Assembly: GCA_017517035.1 (NCBI GenBank)
Contig: JAFXAN010000031.1
Coordinates: 1-49,797, forward strand
From: Clostridia bacterium
Lineage (GTDB): Bacteria > Bacillota > Clostridia > Oscillospirales > CAG-272
DNA length: 49,797 bases
Direction: 5' to 3'
Shown here: one piece after another, positions 7,886 through 18,210 of the stretch
Numbering within the stretch: position 1 is the stretch's first letter
Layout of the letters: each line of letters begins with the position of its first letter
Notes under the pieces: generated by a model
Told to the model about the DNA's origin: nothing
Seen by the model: only the letters and a program-made list of their open reading frames with translations
Databases searched by the model: none
Made by a program: the position numbers and the translations under genes

Positions 7886-8752
7886 ATGTCGAAGAAAACT
7901 ACCGGAACTGATGTTGGCTACAGAGCCTATTTTGCGGCTTTTGCCGTTATGATAATTATTGTTATTGCCGCTATATGTGTCCTTTCGGGATGCCTTGATA
8001 AGGTCATCTTCAATGCCGATACCCCCACAGGAGATGAGATCGAAACCGAAAGCAATATAGCTCCCGATACTCCGAATGTTCCCGATGCCGTGGATACTCC
8101 CGATATCCCCGATACTCCCGACACACCTGCTCTCCCCGAGGAAAGCGACCCGATAGCTCCCGAAACAGAAAAGGAAAGTGAGCCTGAGGAAACGGAAAAG
8201 GAAGAGGATACAACAAAGACACCCGAAACAACCACAAAGGAAGAAGATACAACAAAAACACCCGAAGTGACAACCGAGGAAGAAGACACCTCAAAAGAGT
8301 CCGAAGAGACAACAACCGAGGAGCAGACTTCCGAGGAAATAACCACCGAGGAAGAGCATTACAGCAGAAATGAAATATTCACAGAGCAAGACAATAACAT
8401 CCTTTATTCTTACGAGGATGACGGTCTTGTTATCACAGGCTATGACGGTGCGGTTACAAAGCTCACCATTGCAAAGGAGCTTGACGGTGTTGAGGTTCGC
8501 TCTATCGGAGCAAAGGCTTTTGAGGGCTTAGGCTCTATTGTTGAGGTAAGGATCTCTGCCGGAGTAAAGAGCATTGGCTCAAAAGCCTTTGCAAATTGCT
8601 CGGTTCTGAATTATGTGTTTATCCCGTCCAGCGTCAAAGACATTGCAACAAACGCCTTTGAAGGCTCAACTGATGTTGTTATATACGGTGTCAAAGGCTC
8701 ATATGCAGAGCACTTTGCCTCGGACAACGGATTTGAATTTATCGAAGAATAA
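7886..8752 (+). CDS. Surface protein with leucine-rich repeat (BspA-like) and long acidic linker
   Basis: 288 residues. After a short basic start comes a hydrophobic segment (17-35) ending in LSGC (C36), a plausible lipobox although the N-region is long; a plain membrane anchor is the alternative. Residues about 46-165 are low complexity: Asp-Thr-Pro repeats, then Glu/Thr-rich repeats of the type EEDTTKTPE. The C-terminal 110 residues hold two to three LRR_5/BspA-type units (VEVRSIGAKAFEG, GVKSIGSKAFANC, VKDIATNAFEG). It is probably displayed outside the cell on a flexible stalk. The repetitive DNA of the linker also opens long meaningless frames on the other strand. Confidence 0.8.
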   Translation: MSKKTTGTDVGYRAYFAAFAVMIIIVIAAICVLSGCLDKVIFNADTPTGDEIETESNIAPDTPNVPDAVDTPDIPDTPDTPALPEESDPIAPETEKESEPEETEKEEDTTKTPETTTKEEDTTKTPEVTTEEEDTSKESEETTTEEQTSEEITTEEEHYSRNEIFTEQDNNILYSYEDDGLVITGYDGAVTKLTIAKELDGVEVRSIGAKAFEGLGSIVEVRISAGVKSIGSKAFANCSVLNYVFIPSSVKDIATNAFEGSTDVVIYGVKGSYAEHFASDNGFEFIEE

Positions 8753-8753
8753 A

Positions 8754-8803
8754 AAAAGGGGCTGTCTCAAATGCGAAAAAAGCATTTGAGACAGCCCCTT
8801 TTT
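8754..8803. terminator. Bidirectional terminator between the LRR gene and lacI-type gene
   Basis: A near-perfect hairpin: AAAAAGGGGCTGTCTCAAAT and its complement around a GCGAAAAAAGC-type loop, with A- and T-runs on both sides. It can end transcription from either direction. Confidence 0.92.
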
Positions 8804-8815
8804 TCACGCAAGAAA

Positions 8816-9739
8816 TCAATCTGTATTACAGATCAAGCTATGCTCCACTACAGAACTGTATTTTCTTCCTAAAATATAGTTGAGCGATTCTTCGGCGATT
8901 TTATCCGTAGAATATTCAACGCTCATCACTCTTACCGTTATATCCTTTAACATAGATATGTTATCAAATCCCGCAATCTGCATATCTTCCGGATATCCCA
9001 GATGCTTTAGTGCCTGAAGTACATAGTAGTCGGTTGCACAAACTAATCCTCTGCAATTCGAAAGCTCTTCAACATTCGTAACAATGCGATAGCTTTTATT
9101 AAGCTTCTTCATAGCACGAACAAAACCGTTAAGTCTCTGACGCTGCGCATTGATTGAATGCAGCTGTTTTCTCAAAACAGGAGCAAAATACAGAATTTCT
9201 TCCGACTGTACATTATTGGCTATTATTTGTGACAAATCATACATCGCACTTTCGTCATCTATTCCCACAAAAGGCAGATCAAACAGTTTGTTTCCAATTA
9301 AAACGAGCGGTTTTTTTAACGAGTAAAGATAATTCTTGTATTCATCACTGTCACTGCCCACCGAAAACAAAACGATACCGTCTACACCAATATAATCAAA
9401 ATACTCCAGCGCCATTTTCTCATTCTTTTTTTCTTTTCCCGAAAACTGAAAGATAATAGAGTATCCGAATTTTCTTGCTTCATTGACCAAGCTCATAGCA
9501 AGCTTCGAGAAATATTCATTGTAAAGATCAAAAAGGACAACACCGATCAGCATAGAGTTAGCCCTATCACCCATTTGAATATTTGGGCGGTAATCGTATT
9601 CTTTGGCGACCTCAAGAATCCGTGCTCTGGTTTCGGGATTGATACCACTCCTGTTATGAAGCGCACGGTCTACCGTTCCCTGTGATACACCGCAAATTCT
9701 TGCGAGCTGTGTAGTCGTTATTTTGGAAAAGCGTTTCAT
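8816..9739 (-). CDS. LacI-family transcriptional regulator
   Basis: 307 residues. The N-terminal LacI helix-turn-helix is clear (TTTQLARICGVSQGTVDRAL, residues 8-27, then hinge-helix region). A periplasmic-binding-protein-like effector domain follows (about 63-300), with an IAGFDNISMLKDI segment typical of the family. Its start overlaps the stop of the GH116 gene by 4 nt (ATGA), so it is made from the same mRNA. That suggests local feedback on the glycosidase, with a sugar released by GH116 or a related molecule as effector (inference). Confidence 0.9.
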   Translation of the reverse strand: MKRFSKITTTQLARICGVSQGTVDRALHNRSGINPETRARILEVAKEYDYRPNIQMGDRANSMLIGVVLFDLYNEYFSKLAMSLVNEARKFGYSIIFQFSGKEKKNEKMALEYFDYIGVDGIVLFSVGSDSDEYKNYLYSLKKPLVLIGNKLFDLPFVGIDDESAMYDLSQIIANNVQSEEILYFAPVLRKQLHSINAQRQRLNGFVRAMKKLNKSYRIVTNVEELSNCRGLVCATDYYVLQALKHLGYPEDMQIAGFDNISMLKDITVRVMSVEYSTDKIAEESLNYILGRKYSSVVEHSLICNTD

Positions 9740-12240
9740 CGTAGGTTTAGCTCCTTATGTATTTCAACATTATCCAAAATGATACAACCGTCGATAACCT
9801 TAAAATCAATATTTTTTCCGTCAACTTTTACATTTGTAACTTTCTCGGTAAAAGGTACAGTTATGGAATTCAATGTCAAAGCATTGCCTAGGACAGAAAT
9901 ATCGCACCGCCCCTCGGAAAGCTCTATACTTCCCCAGCTTTCACAAGCACTGAACAGATATTTTCCGCCATTTTGAACAGGAGCAAAGCCGATATGCTTT
10001 TTCGTCATATCAAAGCTGAATCCGCTGTATATCGGCATCAAGGCATAAGATGCCATGGAGCGTGCATAATTGCTTCCGCATTCTATTTCATTCCACGGGT
10101 TGCGCTTTTCACCGTCATACCTATCTCTAACCGCTTTGACTATATTTTCGCCCTCTGTAATATATCCGTTAGATATCATAAGCCCTGCAAGTGCATATTC
10201 AAAGCCTGTCATAGTTTCCTCGCAATAAGGTATCGGTATTGTGGGGAGCTTTGTTCCTTCGGGATAAGAGCATATGACCGTTCCCGCTTCATCGTTCAGA
10301 GAGAAATTGCGCCACATATTAACGACACTTCGCATGGAAGGCTTATAGTTATTCTTATAAAGATTCTCAAGCGCAGTTTTCTTTTTCTCGATGTCGAAAA
10401 CACCGTTTTTCCCGATGAGGGCAGCATGCCAATCCGCGAGCATCTGGTCGATAATACATCCGTCAGCGATCTGGTATTTAATTTCATTTGATTCATCGTT
10501 CCAATATCCCTGTACTGAATCATAGCGTTCAAGTATGGATTTATCTGAAAGATCAACTGATTGACAGAAATATTTTCCGTTGAAAAGATGCTTGTTCATC
10601 CATTCTTTGCCTCCTTCATAAAGTTTTGAGTAGAGGCTCGCACGCTTTTCATCACCGAGAAATCTTGCCATCTCTGCACCGCAATCGAGTGCAAGCAGAT
10701 AAAAGCCCTGAAGCCAGGAGCTTGGGCCGAAAAGCTCCATATCAAGAGTATGATGCTGCCGTCCTTCGAGAACACCGTCCATATCCGCGTCCCATTTATC
10801 GGGATTTTCCTCAGACCATGCGTACTCAAGCATTTGAAAAATGCTCTCTGAGTGCTTTTTTAGCCATTCATTATCACCGGAGAATTTCCATTCCCGATAA
10901 AACTTGATGATCTCTCCCATCTGTCCGTCAACACAAGAACGCCCGGTAGACATTTCTCTCTTAGGCGGAAGATTTATACGGAAGCTCGTAGCACCGCTGT
11001 CGATAAGCGCATAATTAAGAGTATTTTCGCGAATTGAACGTTCAAGCGCCGGAAACAGATATGGCATCGCATACGCATAGTTCCAAACATGCTGACAGGT
11101 TCCATAGCAAGAGCCTGTTGTTTCCGAGCAGCCCTCCCATCCCCAGAACGAGCCGTCCTCAAGTCTGAGTGCCGTAGGAGTCTTTAGAACCGAAAGATTT
11201 GCAGAAATCGCATCCTTAACCGATATTGGAAGTGTGCAGGATTGCAAAGTTTTCCCAAACAAAACAGTTTTATCACGAAGCAAATCGAAATTATGAAGCG
11301 CATATTTTGCTGTATCAAATGAATTCTTGAACTGTGTCGCATAATAATTGCGCCATGTATTGCCCTCGTCCTGCCTCGGATTCCAATAGTTATAAGCAAC
11401 GGGAACATTCCAACCGATCACAAATTTCAGCTTTGCTTTACCGCCTGCAGGAATATCAACATATGAAACGACAGTACCATGATCACTCTTTGCCGGCTCT
11501 GAATAGCTTCTTTCTGGCATACGGTCAAATTCCACAAAATTTTTCCAATAGGTGGTACAGCTGTCCATCCATTTCCCTCTGTACCAATATTCCTGAACAG
11601 AGATGTCCTTGTGATTGGTGAGAATACAAAGATCGGAATACCCTATTTCGTTATCATTCAAGTCGGCACTTCTTAATAAAATGCCGCTTAAATCACCATC
11701 ACAAGACTTTTCGTTAAATGTGGAGGCAGCAGGATTGCATACAGTGCAGACAAGTGCGAATCGTATGCTTTCACTTGTTATATTTTCTATTTCCCATTCA
11801 AAAAATGCTGATGGAAGACTTGAGTTGAATTCATCGTGGGGTATAAAAGGATTGAACGCAAAAAGGCGTACAATTGCCGGAAAATCATCGTCATAAAACG
11901 AGAGACTCGCTGTCGGAAAACTGCCGTCGAAGGTCACATTTTTGAAATGAGGAAAACCCGCAAGGGAATTTCCGCGCGGACCGTAACCAAATCCAGAATG
12001 ACCACGGCTTACACATGATGTTCCCATAAGATCTTCGGTAGTGTCACCATGCAAGACCTTCGCAATAGTTTTATTTGCATATGACGCTTTAATTGCGAAA
12101 TGAGAATATCCGTTTCTCGTACATTTGTTCGGACGGTTAAATATTTCCCAGTCCTTTAACTCACCATTCCCTGCAAGACCGATACAACCTGTACCGATAC
12201 CTCCGAGTGGAAAAGAAATGTTTTTTCCTTTGTAGAGCAT
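9736..12240 (-). CDS. GH116-family glycoside hydrolase (beta-glucosidase/glucosylceramidase-like)
   Basis: 834 residues. The N-terminal domain carries the family signature FPLGGIGTGCIG (residues 10-21) and EWEIEN, and the C-terminal (alpha/alpha)6 part is of the DUF608 type. Aligned by eye with human GBA2 and other GH116 enzymes, the segment WGWEGCSE (366-373) falls near the nucleophile region and D598 in IIDQMLADW near the acid/base Asp. Both assignments need a real alignment. No signal peptide is visible, so it probably works in the cytoplasm on imported beta-glucosides or beta-xylosides. Start ATG follows AGGAGG. It forms an operon with the downstream LacI-type regulator. Confidence 0.85.
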   Translation of the reverse strand: MLYKGKNISFPLGGIGTGCIGLAGNGELKDWEIFNRPNKCTRNGYSHFAIKASYANKTIAKVLHGDTTEDLMGTSCVSRGHSGFGYGPRGNSLAGFPHFKNVTFDGSFPTASLSFYDDDFPAIVRLFAFNPFIPHDEFNSSLPSAFFEWEIENITSESIRFALVCTVCNPAASTFNEKSCDGDLSGILLRSADLNDNEIGYSDLCILTNHKDISVQEYWYRGKWMDSCTTYWKNFVEFDRMPERSYSEPAKSDHGTVVSYVDIPAGGKAKLKFVIGWNVPVAYNYWNPRQDEGNTWRNYYATQFKNSFDTAKYALHNFDLLRDKTVLFGKTLQSCTLPISVKDAISANLSVLKTPTALRLEDGSFWGWEGCSETTGSCYGTCQHVWNYAYAMPYLFPALERSIRENTLNYALIDSGATSFRINLPPKREMSTGRSCVDGQMGEIIKFYREWKFSGDNEWLKKHSESIFQMLEYAWSEENPDKWDADMDGVLEGRQHHTLDMELFGPSSWLQGFYLLALDCGAEMARFLGDEKRASLYSKLYEGGKEWMNKHLFNGKYFCQSVDLSDKSILERYDSVQGYWNDESNEIKYQIADGCIIDQMLADWHAALIGKNGVFDIEKKKTALENLYKNNYKPSMRSVVNMWRNFSLNDEAGTVICSYPEGTKLPTIPIPYCEETMTGFEYALAGLMISNGYITEGENIVKAVRDRYDGEKRNPWNEIECGSNYARSMASYALMPIYSGFSFDMTKKHIGFAPVQNGGKYLFSACESWGSIELSEGRCDISVLGNALTLNSITVPFTEKVTNVKVDGKNIDFKVIDGCIILDNVEIHKELNLR

Positions 12241-12270
12241 AACATCCTCCTAAAAAAATTTATCATATTA

Positions 12271-12299
12271 ATTTTATAATATAAAACATGCCGTGTCAA
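12271..12299 (-). promoter_or_regulatory. Promoter of the GH116-lacI operon
   Basis: Minus strand TTGACA (12294-12299), 17 nt, TAAAAT (12271-12276), about 30 nt before the GH116 start. Confidence 0.75.
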
Positions 12300-12328
12300 C
12301 TTACACGCCGCATTTTTTTGAATTATTT

Positions 12329-12367
12329 CAAAAAAATACGGCATATCTTGAAAAGATATGCCGTATT
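12329..12367 (-). terminator. Terminator of the miaB-tgt operon
   Basis: Hairpin with arms AATACGGCATATCTT and AAGATATGCCGTATT (12335-12367); on the minus strand the stem is followed by a run of T. It lies 35 nt beyond the tgt stop. Confidence 0.88.
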
Positions 12368-12401
12368 CTTTCAGAAATGTCCTTTAAGGTGTGCCTCTGA
12401 A

Positions 12402-13538
12402 TCAGCTCTCGGAGCGTTCTCCGAGGATCTGAATATACTTTTGATAGAAAGATTCAAAATAACCGCCGTCAAGGGCATCTCTTATCTTCTGCATAAGCTC
12501 ATTATAGAAATAAAGATTATGCAAAACCGCAAGGCGCATACCCAGTGCTTCCTTTGCCTTTATAAGATGGCGAACATAGGAACGGCTATAATGGCGGCAA
12601 GCGGGACATCCGCAATTTTCATCAAAGGGTCTTGCGTCCTTTGCATATTTTTCGTTGCAGATATTCATTTTTCCGTGCCATGTAAAGAGATTTCCGTGAC
12701 GGGCATTACGGCTTGGCATAACGCAATCAAAGAAATCAACGCCCATATGCACCGCCTCAAGGATATTGCAGGGCGTTCCGACGCCCATGAGATATCTTGG
12801 CTTATGCTTTGGCATATAAGGCTCAACAACATCGATTATTCTATACATATCCTCGGTAGTCTCACCAACCGCAAGACCTCCGATGGCATAACCGTCAAGA
12901 TCAAGCTCTGCAATAGTCTGCATATGCTCGATGCGCAGATCCTCATAAGTTCCGCCCTGACCGATTCCGAAAAGCATCTGATCCTTATTTATGGTCTCGG
13001 GCAATGAATTAAGTCTTGCCATTTCGTTTTTGCATCTCACAAGCCAGCGTGCTGTTCTGTCGCAGGAATTTTTAACATAATTATAGGGTGCGGGATTCTC
13101 GATACATTCGTCAAATGCCATCGCAATGGTCGAAGCAAGATTTGACTGAATCTGCATACTCTCCTCAGGGCCCATAAATATGCGTTTTCCGTCGATATGA
13201 GAAGCAAATCGCACGCCCTCCTCGGTTATTTTGCGTAGCTGGGAGAGTGAAAAAACCTGAAATCCGCCGCTGTCGGTAAGAACGGGCTTATTCCAATTGA
13301 AAAACTTATGAATTCCGCCCATTTCGTGAATGAGCTTATCACCGGGACGCAGATGAAGATGGTATGTATTTGAAAGCTCCACCTGGCAGTTAAGGTCGAT
13401 AAGATCCATTGTGGAAACACCGCCCTTGATTGCGGCACAAGTGCCAACATTCATAAATACGGGAGTCTGAATATCTCCGTGAACTGTATGAAGGCAACCG
13501 CGTCTGGCTCTTCCCTCTTGCTTTATTAAATCAAACAT
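12402..13538 (-). CDS. tgt: tRNA-guanine transglycosylase (queuine tRNA-ribosyltransferase)
   Basis: 378 residues, normal length. The enzyme swaps guanine 34 of GUN-anticodon tRNAs for a queuosine precursor. Diagnostic motifs are TDSGGFQVFS (D89 binds the base), GGLAVGE, the nucleophile region FFDCVMPSRNARHG, and the C-terminal zinc motif CGCPACRHY with a later His. The start lies 2 nt after the mutL stop with GAAAGGT upstream. It is the last gene of the miaB-ylbF-mutS-mutL-tgt unit. Confidence 0.97.
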   Translation of the reverse strand: MFDLIKQEGRARRGCLHTVHGDIQTPVFMNVGTCAAIKGGVSTMDLIDLNCQVELSNTYHLHLRPGDKLIHEMGGIHKFFNWNKPVLTDSGGFQVFSLSQLRKITEEGVRFASHIDGKRIFMGPEESMQIQSNLASTIAMAFDECIENPAPYNYVKNSCDRTARWLVRCKNEMARLNSLPETINKDQMLFGIGQGGTYEDLRIEHMQTIAELDLDGYAIGGLAVGETTEDMYRIIDVVEPYMPKHKPRYLMGVGTPCNILEAVHMGVDFFDCVMPSRNARHGNLFTWHGKMNICNEKYAKDARPFDENCGCPACRHYSRSYVRHLIKAKEALGMRLAVLHNLYFYNELMQKIRDALDGGYFESFYQKYIQILGERSES

Positions 13539-13540
13539 AT

Positions 13541-15565
13541 TTATAACCTTTCAAATTGCTTATCAAGCATATTTTTTGTCATTTCGATGGCAACCGGTCT
13601 GCCGTGAGGACAGAAGGTGATATCGGGCATTTCCATCATTTTTCTGCAGAGCCATTCAATATGCCCCTCTGCATACTGTCTGCCCGCCTTTATCGCCGCC
13701 TTGCAAGAGGCTTGATAAAGCGCCTTTTCAAAAACGAGATCACGGGTAAGCGAAACATTTCCCGTTCCCGAAAGAAGTCTCTCGGCAAATGTCTCGAAAA
13801 TATCGGGGATCGCCTCGGAATTTATTCCCGTTGGTGAAGAAAGAACACTGACCTTATTATCAAAAATCTCAAAATCAAATCCAACAGATTCGATCTCGCT
13901 TCTGTATTCATCAAGTGCGGCGCATTCATCTCTTCCGAGGCTTATTTCGATAGGAAGCATCAGAAGCTGGGAAGCCTGCTCACGCTTTTGCATTATCTCC
14001 TTGAACTGCTCGAAAATTATGCGTTCATGTGCCGCATGCTTATCAATAATCAGCATTTTTTCTCCAAGGTCGATAAAAACATAGGAATTGAATGCTTCAC
14101 CGATAATTCTATACGGTGGAATCGTCCTCTCTTCCCTCTTCTGCTCTTGCGGTAAAGCTTCAGCCTTTTTTGTGGGTCTTACTTCACCCGGAAGGATCTC
14201 ATGCCTTGTGTTTTCCGCTCTGATCTCCTCTTTTGGAAGCGGTGGCGAAATTTCATCCGCTGGCTTTTTAAAGCTGTCCTGTTTAAGAACATTCGGCAGG
14301 GAAATTATAGGCTCTTCCGCTTTTGGTGGTATACTTTCTTTTTTAGGAAAATTCATGGAGAGTCCGAATTTATCGGCGGCTGAAATTCCCGTTTCATACC
14401 GTGTCTGCTCTGCCTTTGGTACGCTTTTGTCCTCGATGGGAACAAAAGCCGCCAAGGGATTTTGTTTTTTTTGTGCTTCTTCGGCATTTCTCATGCCCGA
14501 AACTCTGCCCGTTGCCATATTTCTGTATTCTGCCGATGAAATATGTCCGTTCTGAAGCTGAACAGAGGGTCTTGTGATATTGCTCTCAAGAGTGTTTCTG
14601 ACCGCATAATATATGCTCTCAAAAACAGGCTTTTCGTTTGAGAATTTAACCTCAAGCTTTGCAGGATGAACATTTACATCAACCGTTCTCGGGTCGATAT
14701 CAATAAAAAGCACGCAGCATGGGAATTTTTCAGGCGGAATATATGAGGAATAAGCCTGTTCTATCGCCGCCATTGCGGTCTTGCTCTTGACAAATCTGCC
14801 GTTTATAAAGAAATTCTGGTAATTTCTGTTGGCTCTCACATTATCCGAGCGCCCCACATATCCGCTGACCTTGATATTTTCCCCTGCGCTCTCAACCTTT
14901 AAAAGCTTTGATGCGAAATCTCTGCCGAAAACTGAATATATTGCGCTCATAGCCTTTCCGTCGCCCGTTGTTTCGAGACGAAGTGTTCCGTCCGAGATGA
15001 ATTTGATAGCAATTTCCGGATGGGACAACGCAATTTTTTCAACGGCAGCAGAAACCGCCATAGCCTCCGTCAAGTCCTTCTTTAGAAACTTTCTTCTTGC
15101 GGGAACATTGAAGAAAAGATCCTCGACTATGATAGTCGTTCCGTCGGAAGCACCTCTCTCGGTGACCCCCACAACATTTCCGCCATGGGATTCTATCATT
15201 GCTCCAGTTTGATTCTCACGAACCTTTGAGATGATCCTCACATTTGCAACAGAAGATATTGCGGCAAGTGCCTCGCCTCTGAATCCGAGTGACATAATGG
15301 CATCAAGATCCTCTGCATCCCTTATTTTACTCGTTGCATGGCGGCGCAGTGCCGTTGGCAGATCCTCAGGCTCTATTCCGCATCCGTTATCCGAAACACG
15401 CATAAAGGTGGTGCCGCCCTTTTGGATCTCAACCGTTATCGTAGTTGCTCCGGCATCTATGGAATTTTCCATAAGCTCCTTTATAACAGAGCTTGGACGG
15501 TCAACGACCTCGCCTGCGGCAATAAGATTTGCCACAGCAAAGCTAAGTACATTTATTTTTCCCAT
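13541..15565 (-). CDS. mutL: DNA mismatch repair protein MutL
   Basis: 674 residues. The N-terminal GHKL ATPase (1-330) has ELMENSIDAGA, DNGCGI and GFRGEAL motifs. A long variable linker (about 335-480) follows. The C-terminal dimer domain carries the nicking-endonuclease signature IDKHAAHERIIFEQ and the terminal CPHGRP motif. It is therefore an endonuclease-type MutL, as expected without MutH. Start ATG follows AAAAGGAGG. It sits 17 nt after mutS and 2 nt before tgt. Confidence 0.97.
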   Translation of the reverse strand: MGKINVLSFAVANLIAAGEVVDRPSSVIKELMENSIDAGATTITVEIQKGGTTFMRVSDNGCGIEPEDLPTALRRHATSKIRDAEDLDAIMSLGFRGEALAAISSVANVRIISKVRENQTGAMIESHGGNVVGVTERGASDGTTIIVEDLFFNVPARRKFLKKDLTEAMAVSAAVEKIALSHPEIAIKFISDGTLRLETTGDGKAMSAIYSVFGRDFASKLLKVESAGENIKVSGYVGRSDNVRANRNYQNFFINGRFVKSKTAMAAIEQAYSSYIPPEKFPCCVLFIDIDPRTVDVNVHPAKLEVKFSNEKPVFESIYYAVRNTLESNITRPSVQLQNGHISSAEYRNMATGRVSGMRNAEEAQKKQNPLAAFVPIEDKSVPKAEQTRYETGISAADKFGLSMNFPKKESIPPKAEEPIISLPNVLKQDSFKKPADEISPPLPKEEIRAENTRHEILPGEVRPTKKAEALPQEQKREERTIPPYRIIGEAFNSYVFIDLGEKMLIIDKHAAHERIIFEQFKEIMQKREQASQLLMLPIEISLGRDECAALDEYRSEIESVGFDFEIFDNKVSVLSSPTGINSEAIPDIFETFAERLLSGTGNVSLTRDLVFEKALYQASCKAAIKAGRQYAEGHIEWLCRKMMEMPDITFCPHGRPVAIEMTKNMLDKQFERL

Positions 15566-15582
15566 GACAAACCCTCCTTTTA

Positions 15583-18180
15583 TTACTTAAGCTTCCTTTG
15601 TATTTCAAAGAGAAGCTGCATTGCTTCATATGGTGAAACTGTATTGAGATCAATCGCCTTCAGCTCCTCGATCGCCTGATCGCGCAGGCATTCCTCAAAG
15701 CTGATGGTGGTCTCCTCTTCAAAATCAAGCTTTTCCTCTGCCCTCTCGCTTGTTCGGAGATTTACAGAGGTCTTTTCGATGGTGGCAAGAACCTCCTTTG
15801 CTCGCTTGATAACTTCATTCGGAAGCCCCGCAAGCTTTGCAACCTCAATTCCGTAGCTATCGTCTGTTGAGCCTTTGACAATTTTGCGAAGGAAGGTGAT
15901 GCTGTCGCCTCTCTTTTTCGCCGCAATATTGTAATTGACTATGCCCTCAAATTCATCCTCAAGAGTTGTAAGCTCATGATAATGAGTTGCAAAAAGTGTT
16001 TTTGCGCCTATTTTTTTAGAATTTGTAAATTCGGCAATGGCACGGGCAATACTCATGCCGTCAAAAGTGCTCGTTCCTCTTCCGATCTCATCATAAACGA
16101 TGAGAGAACGCTTTGTTGCGTTTTTGAGGATATAAGCCACCTCGTTCATTTCAAGCATAAAAGTGGACTGTCCCGATGCAAGATCATCCGAAGCTCCCAC
16201 ACGGGTGAACACCTTATCAACGATGCCGATACTTGCATCCGAGGCAGGAACAAATGAACCTATCTGCGCCATAACGGTGATAAGCGCAACCTGTCTCATA
16301 TATGTGGATTTACCCGCCATATTAGGACCTGTTATAAGCATCAGACGCTTTGTTCGGCAGTCAAGATCCACATCATTGGGGACAAAATATGTGTCCTTTA
16401 CGAACTGTTCAACCACCGGATGTCTTCCGTCCTTTATCATAATGGAATCGCTGTCGTCAATATATGGACAAACATATTTATTGCGAGCCGCAACAGTTCC
16501 GAGAGACATATAAACATCAATTGTTGCAAGTGTTGCCGCCGTTTTCTGTATTCTCTCGCTGTTTTCGGCAACAAATGCACGGACGGCTTGGAAAAGGTCA
16601 TATTCAAGGCTGCAAATTTTATCCGCAGCACCGAGAATAGTCGCTTCCGTGTCCTTTAGCTCCTGTGTTATGTACCTCTCGCAATTTGCGAGAGTTTGCT
16701 TTCTGATATACCTATCGGGAACCATATCCATATAGGATTTTGTGACCTCGATATAATACCCGAAAACCTTATTATAGCTTATCTTTAGCTTGGGGATACC
16801 AGTAAGCTCTCTTTCCTCGTTCTCGATCTTTGTTATCCAGCTCTTTCCGTCTGTCATGACCGAGCGCAGATAGTCAACATCCTCGCTATAGCCCTCTCTT
16901 ATCATTCCTCCGTCGCGAACAGAGAAAGGAGGGTCATCGACGATAGAAACATCTATCTTCTCTCTGACATCCGAAAGGTCATCAAGCTCACTCATAAGTC
17001 TCTTAAGCTCATCGCTCTCGCAGGAAGAAAGAAGATTACGAAGCTCGGGAATGATTTTTAGAGTATTCGCAACGGCACGCAGATCCTTTGCATTTGCCGT
17101 TCCGTAAACGATCTTAGAAATAAGTCTTTCAAGGTCGAGAACATCCGAGAGAAGAACGCTCGTCTCCTCACGGAGCATAAAATTATCATAAAATTCCCTC
17201 ACCGCACTTTGACGGCGAAGAATTTTCTTTGTGGAAAGCAAGGGGTTTTCTATCCATTTGCGGAGCATTCTTGCGCCTGCTGCCGTCTGTGTCTTATCCA
17301 GTACCCAGAGAAGCGAACCCTTTTTCTCTTTTGTGCGCATAGTTTCGGTAAGCTCCAGATTTCGTCTTGTGTTAAGATCCATCTGAAGATACTGATCGTC
17401 ACCATAAATATTAAGCTCCTTGATATAGGAGATATCGCCCTTCTGAGTTTCTCTGATATAGCCGAGAAGCGCACCAACTGCGCAAGCCATTGCCTTTTCA
17501 CCCTTTATCCTCTCAAGGGTATCAGCACCGAACTGCGCCTCGATAGCACCAAGGGCATCCGCATATTCAAAACGGTATGGCTGATTATCTCCAATGAGAG
17601 CACCTGATCTCTCATGGAGAAAATTTTCCATATCGGGAGCTTTTGCAAGACTAATATTGAAAATGACTTCACTCGGACCATATGTGCCTATCTCATTTTT
17701 TATATGTCCCTGCATATCATCTCCGCTAAAGGAGGTTGCATAGACCTGGGCGGTTGAAATATCCGCAAAGCTGATGCCGCATTCAAATTCACCGATATAA
17801 ACGGTGCAGAGATAGTTATTCTGCCTGTCATTTAAGAGGTTTGTTTCAAGGAGCGTTCCCGGAGTTACAACTCTGACGACCTCACGGCGAACAAGCCCTT
17901 TTGCCTCGGCAGGATCCTCGGTCTGCTCGCAGATCGCCACCTTATAGCCCTTTTCAATGAGCTTTCCGATATACCCCTCCGATGAATGGAATGGCACTCC
18001 GCACATAGGCGCGCGTTCAGCCTCACCGCAATCTCTTCCGGTGAGGGTCAGATCAAGCTCTCTTGAGGCAGTTTTTGCATCCTCAAAAAACATCTCGTAA
18101 AAATCTCCGAGACGGTAAAAGAGAAGATAGTCCTTATATTGATTTTTTATTTCAAAATACTGCTCCATCATCGGAGTCAT
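15583..18180 (-). CDS. mutS: DNA mismatch repair protein MutS
   Basis: 865 residues, normal MutS1 length. The mismatch-reading motif is near the start (RLGDFYEMF, Phe-x-Glu). The ATPase domain shows ITGPNMAGKST (Walker A), YDEIGRGTSTFDG (Walker B) and the ATHYHEL segment. The C-terminus carries the helix-turn-helix/dimer region. The start follows AAGGGG. It is preceded by the ylbF/ymcA gene (30 nt) and followed by mutL (17 nt), the same neighbourhood as in Bacillus (miaB-ymcA-cotE-mutS-mutL). Confidence 0.98.
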   Translation of the reverse strand: MTPMMEQYFEIKNQYKDYLLFYRLGDFYEMFFEDAKTASRELDLTLTGRDCGEAERAPMCGVPFHSSEGYIGKLIEKGYKVAICEQTEDPAEAKGLVRREVVRVVTPGTLLETNLLNDRQNNYLCTVYIGEFECGISFADISTAQVYATSFSGDDMQGHIKNEIGTYGPSEVIFNISLAKAPDMENFLHERSGALIGDNQPYRFEYADALGAIEAQFGADTLERIKGEKAMACAVGALLGYIRETQKGDISYIKELNIYGDDQYLQMDLNTRRNLELTETMRTKEKKGSLLWVLDKTQTAAGARMLRKWIENPLLSTKKILRRQSAVREFYDNFMLREETSVLLSDVLDLERLISKIVYGTANAKDLRAVANTLKIIPELRNLLSSCESDELKRLMSELDDLSDVREKIDVSIVDDPPFSVRDGGMIREGYSEDVDYLRSVMTDGKSWITKIENEERELTGIPKLKISYNKVFGYYIEVTKSYMDMVPDRYIRKQTLANCERYITQELKDTEATILGAADKICSLEYDLFQAVRAFVAENSERIQKTAATLATIDVYMSLGTVAARNKYVCPYIDDSDSIMIKDGRHPVVEQFVKDTYFVPNDVDLDCRTKRLMLITGPNMAGKSTYMRQVALITVMAQIGSFVPASDASIGIVDKVFTRVGASDDLASGQSTFMLEMNEVAYILKNATKRSLIVYDEIGRGTSTFDGMSIARAIAEFTNSKKIGAKTLFATHYHELTTLEDEFEGIVNYNIAAKKRGDSITFLRKIVKGSTDDSYGIEVAKLAGLPNEVIKRAKEVLATIEKTSVNLRTSERAEEKLDFEEETTISFEECLRDQAIEELKAIDLNTVSPYEAMQLLFEIQRKLK

Positions 18181-18210
18181 GGCATTTTTCCCCTTTTTTT
18201 AAAATTAAGA

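Noticed and set aside
7927..8346. Ser/Val-rich open frame on the minus strand
   Set aside because: It is the complement of the repetitive Glu/Thr/Pro linker of the LRR protein; no ribosome site, and the composition is an artefact of the repeats.
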